DNA of 60,116 nt from Thermoplasmata archaeon (GTDB lineage Archaea > Thermoplasmatota > Thermoplasmata > Methanomassiliicoccales > Methanomethylophilaceae), in the NCBI GenBank assembly GCA_015063225.1, contig SUSU01000007.1:1-60116 (forward strand). Reading direction: 5' to 3'. Both the position numbers and the translations under genes were made by a program. Every line of letters begins with the position of its first letter. The first letter of the stretch is position 1. This document shows positions 16,442 through 25,051 of this stretch, one piece after another. The notes under the pieces are model-generated. The model worked only from the letters and a program-made list of their open reading frames with translations, was not told the origin of the DNA and did not search any database.

Positions 16442-17125
16442 ATGGCTATTGACTGGATACCCAAGACCAGGCTGGGACACATGGTTCTCAACCACGATGT
16501 CACCACCATGAGCGAGGCCCTCGCCACGAAGCTCCCCCTCCGCGAGCCCGAGATCGTCGACATCCTTCTCCCCGACCTCCAGGACGAGGTCATCGACCTG
16601 AACATGGTCCAGAGGATGACCGACTCCGGAAGGAGGGTCCGCTTCGCCGTCACCTGCATCGTCGGGAACGGCGACGGATTCATCGGTGTCGGCAGGGCCA
16701 AAGGAAAGGAAGTCGGACCTACCATCAAGAAGGCCATCGACAACGCCAAGCTGAACATCATCGAGATCAAGAGGGGCTGCGGTTCCTGGGAGTGCGGCTG
16801 CGGTGCAGTCCACTCCTTCCCCTACGAGGTCATCGGACGCTGCAGTTCCGTCACCGTCTACCTCCGCCCCGCACCCCGCGGTATCGGTCTCGCCGTCGGC
16901 GACGTCGCCAAGTCCCTGCTCACCCTCGCCGGTGTGAAGGACGCCTGGGGATTCGCCACCGGTAACACCAAGACCAAGGTCAACTACTGCATGGCCACCT
17001 TCGACGCCCTGCGCCGCACCGCCACCATGCGCGTCACCGACGAGCAGGCGGAGAGGCTCAACATCGTCGCCGGACCCACCGGTCTCAACACCGCCGAGTC
17101 CGAGTTCGAGGAGGGAGAGCAGTGA
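16442..17125 (+). CDS. rps5: 30S ribosomal protein S5 (uS5)
   Basis: 227 residues: a double-stranded RNA-binding-like N-terminal domain (FAVTCIVGNGDGFIGVGRAKGKEVGPTI) and C-terminal domain (RGIGLAVGDVAKSLLTLAGVKDAW). A cysteine pair RGCGSWECGCG near residue 115 is shared with archaeal homologues. Involved in decoding accuracy. Confidence 0.96.
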   Translation: MAIDWIPKTRLGHMVLNHDVTTMSEALATKLPLREPEIVDILLPDLQDEVIDLNMVQRMTDSGRRVRFAVTCIVGNGDGFIGVGRAKGKEVGPTIKKAIDNAKLNIIEIKRGCGSWECGCGAVHSFPYEVIGRCSSVTVYLRPAPRGIGLAVGDVAKSLLTLAGVKDAWGFATGNTKTKVNYCMATFDALRRTATMRVTDEQAERLNIVAGPTGLNTAESEFEEGEQ

Positions 17126-17589
17126 CCTCCATGATCGTCGTGCGCGTCCGCGCCACCGTCGGTGTCCGCAGGGACATCCGCGAGACCATGGAGCTCATCG
17201 GCCTCAACCGCCCCAACCACGCCGTCGTCGTCCCTCTGAACGATTCCTACAAGGGAATGCTCCAGAAGATCAAGGACTACTGCACCTGGGGAGAGGCCAC
17301 CGAGGAGACCCTCGCAGCCATGATCAACGCCCGCGGAAAGGCCGTCGGAGATGTCGCCATCGATGATGCCTACGTCGCGGCCCACTCCAGCTACGCCACC
17401 GTCGCGGAACTCGCCAAGGCCATCGCCGACGGCGAGGGCAAGGTGAAGGACGTCGAGGGCATGAAGCCCGTCTTCCGCCTGCACCCCCCCGTCAAGGGAT
17501 TCGAGGGCAACAAGCACTCCTTCAAGGAGGGCGGCGCTCTCGGCTACCGCGGCGAAGCCATCTCCGACCTCATCGGGAGGATGATCTGA
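17122..17589 (+). CDS. rpl30: 50S ribosomal protein L30 (uL30)
   Basis: 155 residues, the long archaeal form. GTG at 17122 overlaps the uS5 stop and has GGAGGGAGAG upstream; ATG at 17131 is the alternative. The IVVRVRATVGVRRDIRETMELIGL opening is characteristic. Confidence 0.94.
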   Translation: MTSMIVVRVRATVGVRRDIRETMELIGLNRPNHAVVVPLNDSYKGMLQKIKDYCTWGEATEETLAAMINARGKAVGDVAIDDAYVAAHSSYATVAELAKAIADGEGKVKDVEGMKPVFRLHPPVKGFEGNKHSFKEGGALGYRGEAISDLIGRMI

Positions 17590-18011
17590 TGCCCAGCAGG
17601 ACCCAGAAGTTCAGGGGCAAGCGCACACACGGCCGCGGCAAGAAGTCCGGCCGCGGTGCAGGTATGATCGGCGGACGCGGTCAGTCCGGTCTGTGCAAGA
17701 CCGGTAAGATCGGCATGCTGAAGTACGACAGGAACCACTGGGGACGCCGCGGATTCAAGAGACCGCAGTGCGTCGTCAAGGCCAACACCACCATCAACGT
17801 CTCCGAGCTCGCCGCCAACATCGGCCGCTTCGTCGACGCCGGTTTCGCCAAGGAGGAGGGCGGCAAGTACACCGTCGACCTCACCGAGGCCGGATACGAC
17901 AAGCTCCTCGGATGCGGCAGCATCGACATCGCCGTCGATGTCACCGTCGCCGAGGCCTCCGCCAAGGCGAAGGAGAAGGTCGAGGCAGCCGGCGGTTCCA
18001 TCGCCGAGTGA
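17589..18011 (+). CDS. rpl15: 50S ribosomal protein L15 (uL15)
   Basis: 140 residues. The glycine/arginine-rich extension GRGKKSGRGAGMIGGRGQSG reaches into rRNA; the C-terminal domain is short. Last gene of the cluster before a strong hairpin. Confidence 0.95.
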   Translation: MPSRTQKFRGKRTHGRGKKSGRGAGMIGGRGQSGLCKTGKIGMLKYDRNHWGRRGFKRPQCVVKANTTINVSELAANIGRFVDAGFAKEEGGKYTVDLTEAGYDKLLGCGSIDIAVDVTVAEASAKAKEKVEAAGGSIAE

Positions 18012-18035
18012 ACGTAAACCAGATAAATCCAAATG

Positions 18036-18058
18036 GCGGCCCCCGGTCAGGGGGCCGC
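18036..18058 (+). terminator. Strong hairpin closing the ribosomal operon
   Basis: A perfect 9-bp stem GCGGCCCCC/GGGGGCCGC with a 5-base loop sits 24 bases after the uL15 stop. The following bases are only modestly T-rich (TTACTATT), so it may attenuate or define an mRNA end rather than stop all readthrough into secY. Confidence 0.65.
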
Positions 18059-18068
18059 TTACTATTGG

Positions 18069-18075
18069 CTATAAG
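18069..18075 (+). promoter_or_regulatory. TATA box of secY
   Basis: CTATAAG centred 33 bases before the secY ATG; a second A/T box CTATATC follows at 18077-18083. Together with the hairpin it suggests that secY is expressed separately from the ribosomal genes. Confidence 0.55.
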
Positions 18076-18104
18076 TCTATATCCCCCAAGGGCGTGTAAT
18101 CAAC

Positions 18105-19640
18105 ATGGATGAGGAAAAACCGAGTCTGCTCTATAAGGTGAAACCTATAGGAGACAGGCTCCCCGCAGTCAAACGGCCGGAAGGGCATGTCCACTTCCGT
18201 ACCAAGATCATGTGGGTCGCGGTCGTCCTGATTCTGTACTTCATTATGTCCAATGTCTACGTCTGGGGACTGGATCAGTCCGAGTCCCTGGATATATTCG
18301 CGCAGTACAGGACAATCATGGCCGGGGCCTCGGGAACTATCCTTCAGCTCGGTATCGGGCCTATCGTCACAGCTTCCATCATCATGCAGCTGTTCGTCGG
18401 TGCCAAGATCATACGTTTGGACCTCTCCAACCGCAAGGACAAGGCCTGTTACCAGTCCGTTCTCAAGCTCCTTGTCATCGTGATGATCTTCATCGAGGCC
18501 ATCCCCCAGGTATTCGGTTACCTCATCCCCTCAGCTGCCCTGGAGGACAACTTCGGCGGTGCCGGGTCCAAGCTGATCATCATCCTGCAGCTCTTCATCG
18601 GCTCGTACCTCGTCTTCCTGTTCGACGAGATCGTGTCCAAGTGGGGTATCGGAAGCGGTATCTCGCTGTTCATCGCAGCCGGCGTGTCGCAGGCCATATT
18701 CACGGGAACCCTCAACTGGGTCGCCGTAGACTCGTCCTCGGCCGTATCACTTTCCAATCCGCCCGCGGGTACCATCCCCAAGGCGATATACATCATCATG
18801 AACACCGACGCCGGGGAGATGGCGAGCGGTGGTTATGAGACGATCCTGTTGGGTCAGCCCAATCCGCTGATCGCACTGATCGGTACGCTCATCATATTCC
18901 TGGTCGTGGTATACCTGGAGAGCACCCGCATCGAACTGCCCATATCGCACGGCAATGCAAGAGGTGCCAGAGGCCGCTATCCGATCAAACTGATGTACGC
19001 GAGCAACATCCCCGTCATCCTGATGTCCGCACTGCTCGCCAACATCAGCATGGTGTGCCTGCTCCTCTACTCCAACGACTTCCTCTCGGGCATCCCGCTC
19101 CTCGGAGGCAATCAGTACCTCGGTTACTACGCCGACGGTTCGACCACCGCCTCGGGAGGTATCGCATGGTATCTGTCGACACCGCAGGGTGTGGTGGATT
19201 GGCTGCTGCCCATCCTCAACCCGGTATCGTACGGCAACGACCATTCGGTGCTGGAGAACATAGCGCACGTGCTGATCTACCTGTCCGTGATGGTCATCGG
19301 TTCGATCATGTTCGCCAAGTTCTGGGTGGAGACCACCAACCTCGGTTCGGAATCCGTCGCCAAGAACATCATGCGCAGCGGTATGCAGATCCCCGGATTC
19401 AGGCGCGACCCGCGTATCCTGAAGAGGATCCTCGACAGGTACATCCCCACCATCACGGTGCTCTCGGGTGCCCTGATCGGTCTGCTCGCGGCCGTGGCCG
19501 ATATGATCGGAACCACCGGTAACGCGACCGGTACCGGTCTGCTGCTTACGGTCGGTATCGTCATCCGCTTCTACGAGTCCCTCGGAAAGGAGCAGATGAT
19601 GGAGATGAACCCCACCCTCAGGGGTCTGCTCGGAGAGTGA
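18105..19640 (+). CDS. secY: Preprotein translocase subunit SecY (Sec61 alpha)
   Basis: 511 residues with ten predicted membrane segments forming the protein-conducting channel. The first segment after the amphipathic start is IMWVAVVLILYFIMSNVYVWG; family signatures include ASGTILQLGIGPIVTASIIMQLFVGA (helix 2 with plug side) and ESTRIELPISHGNARGARGRYPIKLMYASNIPVIL (cytosolic loop to helix 7). It is slightly longer than archaeal SecY because of an extended loop near residues 335-380. adk, which often follows secY in euryarchaea, is missing. Confidence 0.97.
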   Translation: MDEEKPSLLYKVKPIGDRLPAVKRPEGHVHFRTKIMWVAVVLILYFIMSNVYVWGLDQSESLDIFAQYRTIMAGASGTILQLGIGPIVTASIIMQLFVGAKIIRLDLSNRKDKACYQSVLKLLVIVMIFIEAIPQVFGYLIPSAALEDNFGGAGSKLIIILQLFIGSYLVFLFDEIVSKWGIGSGISLFIAAGVSQAIFTGTLNWVAVDSSSAVSLSNPPAGTIPKAIYIIMNTDAGEMASGGYETILLGQPNPLIALIGTLIIFLVVVYLESTRIELPISHGNARGARGRYPIKLMYASNIPVILMSALLANISMVCLLLYSNDFLSGIPLLGGNQYLGYYADGSTTASGGIAWYLSTPQGVVDWLLPILNPVSYGNDHSVLENIAHVLIYLSVMVIGSIMFAKFWVETTNLGSESVAKNIMRSGMQIPGFRRDPRILKRILDRYIPTITVLSGALIGLLAAVADMIGTTGNATGTGLLLTVGIVIRFYESLGKEQMMEMNPTLRGLLGE

Positions 19641-19646
19641 GTCTGA

Positions 19647-20402
19647 ATGGCCAACCCCGGCAGTCCCGAGTCCATGAGGGCCGCGCAGCAGCAGGCGGCG
19701 ATGCAGGCGCCCATGCCCAAGGGCATGCTCTTCGCCATGCTGTTCACCCTCATCATCATGTTCGTCGTGATGGGGTTCCGCGTCCAGATCGGAAGCGCCC
19801 TCGACACGGTGTTCCACGTCATCAACTTCGACGGACAGCACCCCGTCGCCACCCTGGTGATCGCGGGTCTGGTCATGATCACCCTCAGCACCCTGCTGAG
19901 GAGCCTGCTGACCGACCCCATCGGTCCCGCCATGAGCCAGTACAAACAGAGGAAGTTCTCCCAGGCCTACCGCCAGGCCAGGCTCGAGAACAACCTCAAC
20001 AAGATGAAGAAGTACGAGGCCATGCAGCCCAAGATGATGGCCAAGTCTCAGGAACAGAGTATGTCGATGATGACCGTGATGCCCGTCACCATGATCGTCA
20101 TCATCCCCATCTACGCCTGGATCTACTACTTCGTCTCCAACGACTCCGGCTGCTGGGGCGGCATCCCCGAGGAGCTCCTCACCATCAACATGCCCTGGGG
20201 ATACGCGGGACTGAACGACGGCATCATCATGAACATCCCCATGTGGATCTTCGTGTACTCCCTCATCAGTCTCCCCATCGGACAGCTCGAGACCAAGATC
20301 ATCCTCTACTACAAGCTCTCCAAGCGCCTGAAGATGATTGAGGCTGGTATCGAACCTCCCCAGTGGAAGCCCATCTGGAAGAGAAGGAACGCGGGAGCAT
20401 GA
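19647..20402 (+). CDS. EMC3/TMCO1-type membrane insertase (DUF106; YidC/Oxa1 superfamily)
   Basis: 251 residues with three membrane segments: residues about 26-46 (MLFAMLFTLIIMFVVMGFRVQ), VATLVIAGLVMITLSTLLRSLL, and MTVMPVTMIVIIPIYAWIYYF, plus a further one near the C-terminus (MWIFVYSLISLPIGQ). The loop YKQRKFSQAYRQARLENNLNKMKKYEAMQPKM between helices is the coiled-coil hairpin of Oxa1-like insertases. Placement next to secY agrees with a role in membrane protein insertion. Overlaps the next ATG by four bases. Confidence 0.88.
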   Translation: MANPGSPESMRAAQQQAAMQAPMPKGMLFAMLFTLIIMFVVMGFRVQIGSALDTVFHVINFDGQHPVATLVIAGLVMITLSTLLRSLLTDPIGPAMSQYKQRKFSQAYRQARLENNLNKMKKYEAMQPKMMAKSQEQSMSMMTVMPVTMIVIIPIYAWIYYFVSNDSGCWGGIPEELLTINMPWGYAGLNDGIIMNIPMWIFVYSLISLPIGQLETKIILYYKLSKRLKMIEAGIEPPQWKPIWKRRNAGA

Positions 20403-21916
20403 GGATCACCATCAGCGGCCCGCCCGGATCCGGGAAGACCACAGCCTGCAACCGCCTCGCCGAGGAACTCGGCCTGGAGGCTGTTGTCTTCGGCAAGCTC
20501 TTCCGCCAGCTGGCCGCTGAGAAGGGGATCTCCCTCGTGGAATTGGGGGAGATCGCCGAGAAGGACCCTTCCATCGATGCGGACATCGACGCCCGCATCG
20601 TGGAGACCGCCCGTTCCAAGGAGGACATCATTCTCGAATCGCGCCTGTCGGCCTACATGCTGACGCGCAACAACATCCCCGCCCTGAAGGTCTATCTGAA
20701 CGCCTCCCCCGAGGTCAGGATGGCCCGCATCGGCGGCAGGGAGGACATAGACCTGGAGAAGGCCGTGGCCGAGACCCTCAAGAGACAGGAGTCCGAGGCC
20801 CGCCGTTACAAGATGTACTACGACATAGACATCAACGACCTCAGCGTCTACGACCTCATCGTCGACACCGACAACCTCACCCCCGACGAGGTCCTCGAGC
20901 GCATCCTCGACGCCGTGCGCGTACGAATGATGCTGGTCAAGGACCCCAAGGCTGTACCTGACCGCTGGGGCATCCGTCCGTCCGACCGTTCCACCGGCGA
21001 GCTTCTTTCCGCCGGCGTCATCGCTCTGGATAAACCCGAGGGCCCGACGTCCCATCAGGCCACCGCCTGGGCGAGGGGCGCCATCCATTGCGACAGGATA
21101 GGTCACGGAGGCACCCTGGACCCCGGGGTCAGCGGCATCCTCCCCATATGCACCGGCAGGGCCGTCAGGCTCACCGATGTCGTGCTGTCGTCGGATAAGG
21201 AGTACGTCTGCCTGATGACCCTCCACGGGGACGTCCCCGAGGAAAGGATAAGGGAGACCATGTCGCGTTTCACCGGGCGCATCTACCAGCTGCCCCCCGT
21301 CCGCTCCGCCGTCAAGAGGCAGCTCCGCATCCGCCGCATCAAGGAGCTCGAGATCCTCCAGATCGACGGGAGGAAGGTGCTGTTCCGTATCTCCTGCGAC
21401 GCGGGCACCTATGTTCGCACCCTCTGCATCGATATCGGGGAGGCCTTGCTGTGCGGAGCCTCCATGACCGAGCTCCGCCGCACCCGTTCCGGCCGCATGA
21501 GGGAGTCCCGTTCCGCCACTCTGCAGCAGCTCGCCGATGCGTACGTCGCATGGCAGCAGGAGGGGAGGGACGCCGAGCTCAGGCGCATCGTCAGGCCCAT
21601 GGAGGACCTCGTGAAACCCCTGCCTTGGGTCATCGCCAAGGCAACGTCCGTGGACGCCCTGTGCCACGGCGCCGACCTCTCCGTCAAGGGCGTGCACATG
21701 CTCGACCCCGGCATCAGGAAGAACGCCCTCGCCGCTGTCCTCACCGTCCGCGGGGAGCTCATCGCCATAGGATACATGCAGATGTCCTCCGACAAGGTCA
21801 TGTCGTCCGATTCCGGCGTGGCCGTCAGGGTCACCCGTGTATTGATGGAGCCAGGACACTATCCCCGCATGTGGAAGCAGTCCTCGGACCTCGAGGGTCT
21901 CCCCGTGTTGTTCTGA
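20399..21916 (+). CDS. Cytidylate kinase fused to tRNA/rRNA pseudouridine synthase Cbf5
   Basis: One uninterrupted frame of 505 residues. Residues 1-175 are an archaeal-type cytidylate kinase (Walker A GPPGSGKT at 7-14, substrate part ESRLSAYML, lid ARIGGREDID), converting (d)CMP to (d)CDP. Residues from about 178 are Cbf5/TruB: LDKPEGPTSHQ, then GHGGTLDPGVSGILP with catalytic Asp241, the RSAVKRQLRIRRI and DAGTYVRTLCIDIGE segments, and a C-terminal PUA domain. Cbf5 modifies uridines guided by H/ACA RNAs. In many euryarchaea separate cmk, rpl34e, rpl14e and cbf5 lie in this order, so the fusion probably arose by loss of the two ribosomal genes between them. An internal Met pair at 177-178 could allow separate Cbf5 synthesis. 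Confidence 0.92.
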   Translation: MRITISGPPGSGKTTACNRLAEELGLEAVVFGKLFRQLAAEKGISLVELGEIAEKDPSIDADIDARIVETARSKEDIILESRLSAYMLTRNNIPALKVYLNASPEVRMARIGGREDIDLEKAVAETLKRQESEARRYKMYYDIDINDLSVYDLIVDTDNLTPDEVLERILDAVRVRMMLVKDPKAVPDRWGIRPSDRSTGELLSAGVIALDKPEGPTSHQATAWARGAIHCDRIGHGGTLDPGVSGILPICTGRAVRLTDVVLSSDKEYVCLMTLHGDVPEERIRETMSRFTGRIYQLPPVRSAVKRQLRIRRIKELEILQIDGRKVLFRISCDAGTYVRTLCIDIGEALLCGASMTELRRTRSGRMRESRSATLQQLADAYVAWQQEGRDAELRRIVRPMEDLVKPLPWVIAKATSVDALCHGADLSVKGVHMLDPGIRKNALAAVLTVRGELIAIGYMQMSSDKVMSSDSGVAVRVTRVLMEPGHYPRMWKQSSDLEGLPVLF

Positions 21917-21949
21917 TAGTCTTTTATCTTCCAATGCATACCCTCATTC

Positions 21950-22294
21950 ATGGGATTCTTCCAGAAGGAGGAGACGGTTTTCGAGAAGAAGGACATCCTC
22001 CTGGGGGAGCTGAACTACGACAGCCCCACCGGGACGTGCTACGACAATGTCCTCACGTTCTCGTTCCCAGTGAAGAAGAACCGTGTCCTCCGGGTGGAAG
22101 TGAAATCCGACAAGACCATCGATGCGGTCATCGCACGTCCGGACGCCTCCGCAGCCTTCCAGGCGCTGGGGATCAAGGAGAGCGTGCTGGGGCCGGTCGA
22201 CACCAAGGACAATACGGAGATGGGGATTCTCATAGGACTGATCCCCGGTGACAGGGCCACCGTTTCCCTGCGCGCATGGACGGATTCCAGATGA
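21950..22294 (+). CDS. Uncharacterised 114-residue protein
   Basis: I do not recognise a family. The protein looks like a small beta-rich soluble domain (LTFSFPVKKNRVLRVEVKSDKTIDAVI, GILIGLIPGDRATVSLRAW) with no signal peptide. A TATA box CTTTTATC centred 25 bases before the ATG indicates a leaderless transcript. The stop overlaps the ATG of a membrane protein gene, so the two products probably act together; the acidic/basic alternation of the beta strands would fit a cytosolic or membrane-associated partner. Confidence 0.65.
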   Translation: MGFFQKEETVFEKKDILLGELNYDSPTGTCYDNVLTFSFPVKKNRVLRVEVKSDKTIDAVIARPDASAAFQALGIKESVLGPVDTKDNTEMGILIGLIPGDRATVSLRAWTDSR

Positions 22295-23400
22295 TGAGGA
22301 AGAGTCATAACAGCAAGGCCGAGAACCTCCCCGCGGGGATATCTGTGATGCGTCCCATCGACAGATTCACCCTGATCGTGTGGGCGGTGTCGTTCCTCGC
22401 GTGCATGGTAGCCCTCTATGCGACATCCGTCAGCGAGATCTGGATATTCGCCCTCCCGTTCGTCGTGGCGGGGTTCATCTATCTTCTGGTGAGGCGCAAC
22501 TACATCGCCCTCGTGATCATAGCCGTCATCCTGGTCGCAACGTATTTCCTGACGTCTGAGGACCATCAGTACGTCTACCTGTACATCATGGCCTACATCT
22601 GCTTCGGCGCCACCGGCGTCGCGAGTATCGTCGATGCAATCCAGAGGCTGATCTTCTACCGCATCCTCAGGGACATCAGGACGGTCAACACCAACAAGAA
22701 GGTCCCTATCAGGTACAAGCTGGTCGCCTTCCTGTTCTCCGTCCCCCACGACCTCGACACCAGGAACATCATGGCGGATCTGGACGTCCGCAGCAGGAGG
22801 TTCCCCGTCAGGGACCTCATGACCACCATCGGGCTCTCCATGACCGTGGGGATGTTCTTCTGGATCTACATCTCGTTCAACCCCTCGTTCGTGAACCTCT
22901 CCGACACATCGAACTTCACACTGACCGATTCATCGCTCATGATGTTTACCGTCATGCTGTATGTGCCAGTCCTCGTGATGCCCGTCTCGATCTTCAGGAG
23001 CATGAACGTCCGCATAGGCACCAATTTCAGGGATTTCAAGCTCTACAACGGTGCGGTCTCCACAATCCAGAGGATGGCCGTCCCTGTGGCCGCCGCCCTC
23101 ATCTTCGTGATCCTCGCCGTGTCCACATCCAGGGACCTGATGGCCGTTCTGGTGTTCATCGGCATATCCGCGGCCATGATTATGTTCGTCGTGTCGGTGA
23201 CCACGGTGGTCTACTTCTACGGCATGGAGGCGACCATAGTCTCCAGCATCGCCAGGAAGTGGAAGATCTTCATGCCCGTGACGCTGCTCGGTAGCCTGAA
23301 GGAAAGGGAACCCGAGGCGGATTTCCCCGGAACGCCCACGAGGGACGAGTCGGACGTGTCCGGGGTGGAGCTCCGCAACAAGGCTCCGAAGGGACTCTGA
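22291..23400 (+). CDS. Uncharacterised multi-pass membrane protein
   Basis: 369 residues, six to eight predicted membrane helices: DRFTLIVWAVSFLACMVAL, IWIFALPFVVAGFIYLL, YIALVIIAVILVATYFL, LYIMAYICFGATGV, then after a cytosolic loop (residues about 135-175) IGLSMTVGMFFWIYI, SLMMFTVMLYVPVLVMPVSIF, VPVAAALIFVILAV and LMAVLVFIGISAAMIMFVVSV. The hydrophilic C-terminal 45 residues are acidic. No transporter motif is recognised. The ATG overlaps the stop of the preceding gene (ATGATGA). Confidence 0.7.
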   Translation: MMRKSHNSKAENLPAGISVMRPIDRFTLIVWAVSFLACMVALYATSVSEIWIFALPFVVAGFIYLLVRRNYIALVIIAVILVATYFLTSEDHQYVYLYIMAYICFGATGVASIVDAIQRLIFYRILRDIRTVNTNKKVPIRYKLVAFLFSVPHDLDTRNIMADLDVRSRRFPVRDLMTTIGLSMTVGMFFWIYISFNPSFVNLSDTSNFTLTDSSLMMFTVMLYVPVLVMPVSIFRSMNVRIGTNFRDFKLYNGAVSTIQRMAVPVAAALIFVILAVSTSRDLMAVLVFIGISAAMIMFVVSVTTVVYFYGMEATIVSSIARKWKIFMPVTLLGSLKEREPEADFPGTPTRDESDVSGVELRNKAPKGL

Positions 23401-23403
23401 GAA

Positions 23404-23835
23404 TCACTCGAAGTTGGGATTCATGCGGCCGGGAGCGGCCCAGCTGTTGATGATGGGTTTGAAGACCTCGAAGGAGGACATCCCGGGGGTCTTCCTGAGT
23501 CCGATGATCTCGGGCTCGTGGATGTTGGAGATGTTGATCTTGTACTTCTGCTCCACACCGTCCACGGTGACGGGGGCGGCGTTGAAGGCGGTGATGGTGC
23601 GGATGACCACGTCGGCCATCAGCTGGATCTGCTCGGCGGTGTAATCGTCTGGGACCCTGACGATGAAGCAGCTCTCCTCGGTGGCGCCGTTGAGCATGTA
23701 GGTGACCTCGGATTTGGAGAAGAGCTCGGCGAACTCCTTGCCCTTCTCGTCGGTCTCGGAAAGAGCCAGGAGCTTTTTTGTGAAAGTGTCGGCGATGTCG
23801 ATGTAGAGACAGTCGGTGCCGAAGATCGTGAACAT
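23404..23835 (-). CDS. Uncharacterised 143-residue protein
   Basis: Not recognised. It looks like an alpha/beta cytosolic protein: MFTIFGTDCLYIDIADTF, then FIVRVPDDYTAEQIQLMADVVIRTITAFNAAPVT, and a Pro/Asn-rich C-terminus. No metal or nucleotide motif is seen. The ATG at 23835 is fixed by a TATA box 24 bases upstream on the minus strand; a longer frame to 23970 would run into the promoter of trpS. It is convergent with the membrane protein gene upstream. Confidence 0.65.
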   Translation of the reverse strand: MFTIFGTDCLYIDIADTFTKKLLALSETDEKGKEFAELFSKSEVTYMLNGATEESCFIVRVPDDYTAEQIQLMADVVIRTITAFNAAPVTVDGVEQKYKINISNIHEPEIIGLRKTPGMSSFEVFKPIINSWAAPGRMNPNFE

Positions 23836-23855
23836 GGATGCGTCATGGGGACGCC

Positions 23856-23862
23856 TATAAAT
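23856..23862 (-). promoter_or_regulatory. TATA box of the 143-residue protein gene
   Basis: ATTTATA on the minus strand, centred 24 bases before the ATG at 23835; leaderless start predicted. Confidence 0.65.
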
Positions 23863-23874
23863 GGCTTTTTTCCC

Positions 23875-23891
23875 CGCGCGCGTGCGCGTAT
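23875..23891. other. 17-base strictly alternating purine-pyrimidine tract
   Basis: The longest of four such tracts noted here. It lies between the divergent TATA boxes of the 143-residue gene and trpS, ending four bases before the trpS box. Confidence 0.6.
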
Positions 23892-23894
23892 TGT

Positions 23895-23903
23895 TTTTTA
23901 ATA
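23895..23903 (+). promoter_or_regulatory. TATA box of trpS
   Basis: TTTTTAATA centred 25 bases before the ATG at 23924; leaderless start predicted. Confidence 0.65.
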
Positions 23904-23923
23904 GGAAACCGTACGGGCGGAAC

Positions 23924-25045
23924 ATGGCAGAGGATTTCGTGGTCACACCTTGGGAGGTGACCGGCGACATCGATTACGATGTGCTGATGAAACGTTTCGG
24001 CACCGCACCTATCGATGATGCGCTCATGGCCCGCATTTCGAAGTACGGGGAACCCCATTTCATGCTGCGCCGCGGGATCTTCTACACCCACAGGGACCTC
24101 GACATCCTCCTGAACGATTACGACAAGGGGAACAGGTTCTACATCTATACCGGCAGGGGCCCCTCCGGCAACACCCACCTCGGACACCTCATGCCGTGGA
24201 TATTCAACAAGTGGGTGCAGGACACCTTCAAGGTGCCCATGATCTTCCAGCTCACGGACGATGAGAAGTTCCTCTTCAAGGACCTCACCCTCCACCAGAC
24301 CACCGACTTCGCTTACGAGAACGCCCTGGACCTCGTCGCCCTGGGCTTCGACCCCGACAAGACCAGGCTCATCCTCGACACCAAGAACATCGAGACACTG
24401 TATCCCCTGGCCCTCGCGGTGGCGAAGAAGACCACGTTCTCCACCGCCAAGGCGGTGTTCGGGTTCGGCAACGACACCAACATCGGCAGGATATTCTTCA
24501 CCGCCATGGAGTCCGCCCCTGCCTTCCTCCCCACGCAGATCGAGGGGAAGGAGACCAAGGTCCTCATCCCCTGCGGCATCGACCAGGACCCCCACTTCAG
24601 GGTCACCCGCGACGCCGCCCCCGGTCTGGGATTCCCCAAGCCCTGCATGCTCTACTGCAAGATGGCCCCCGGGCTCTCCGGCGGGGACAAGATGTCCTCC
24701 TCCGACGAGAACGCGACCATCTACACCACCGACACCCCCAAGCAGGTCAAGAAGAAGGTCGGCCGTGCGTTCACCGGCGGGTGCGTGAGCGTGGAGGAGC
24801 AGAGGGAGAAGGGCGGCAACCCCGAGGTGTGCGCCGTCTACAAGTACAACTACTTCCTCTTCGAGCACGACGACGGGAAACTGAAGGAGATGGCCGAGAA
24901 GTGCCGCCGCGGGGAGGTCCTCTGCGGCGAGTGCAAGGTCGCCCTCACCCAGAAGATAAACGTGTTCCTAGAGAACCACCAGGCCAAGAGGGAGGAGGCC
25001 AAGGAGCTGGTGGATAAGATGGCCTTCAACGGATTCAAATGGTGA
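23924..25045 (+). CDS. trpS: Tryptophan--tRNA ligase
   Basis: 373 residues, archaeal/eukaryotic class. The HIGH-like motif is SGNTHLGH (residues 81-88) and the second signature KMSSSD is at 256-261. The N-terminus EDFVVTPWEVTGDIDYDVLMKRFG is typical of archaeal TrpS. The TATA box fixes the start at 23924 rather than the upstream in-frame Met at 23861. Followed after six bases by pheS. Confidence 0.95.
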   Translation: MAEDFVVTPWEVTGDIDYDVLMKRFGTAPIDDALMARISKYGEPHFMLRRGIFYTHRDLDILLNDYDKGNRFYIYTGRGPSGNTHLGHLMPWIFNKWVQDTFKVPMIFQLTDDEKFLFKDLTLHQTTDFAYENALDLVALGFDPDKTRLILDTKNIETLYPLALAVAKKTTFSTAKAVFGFGNDTNIGRIFFTAMESAPAFLPTQIEGKETKVLIPCGIDQDPHFRVTRDAAPGLGFPKPCMLYCKMAPGLSGGDKMSSSDENATIYTTDTPKQVKKKVGRAFTGGCVSVEEQREKGGNPEVCAVYKYNYFLFEHDDGKLKEMAEKCRRGEVLCGECKVALTQKINVFLENHQAKREEAKELVDKMAFNGFKW

Positions 25046-25051
25046 TTCTTC

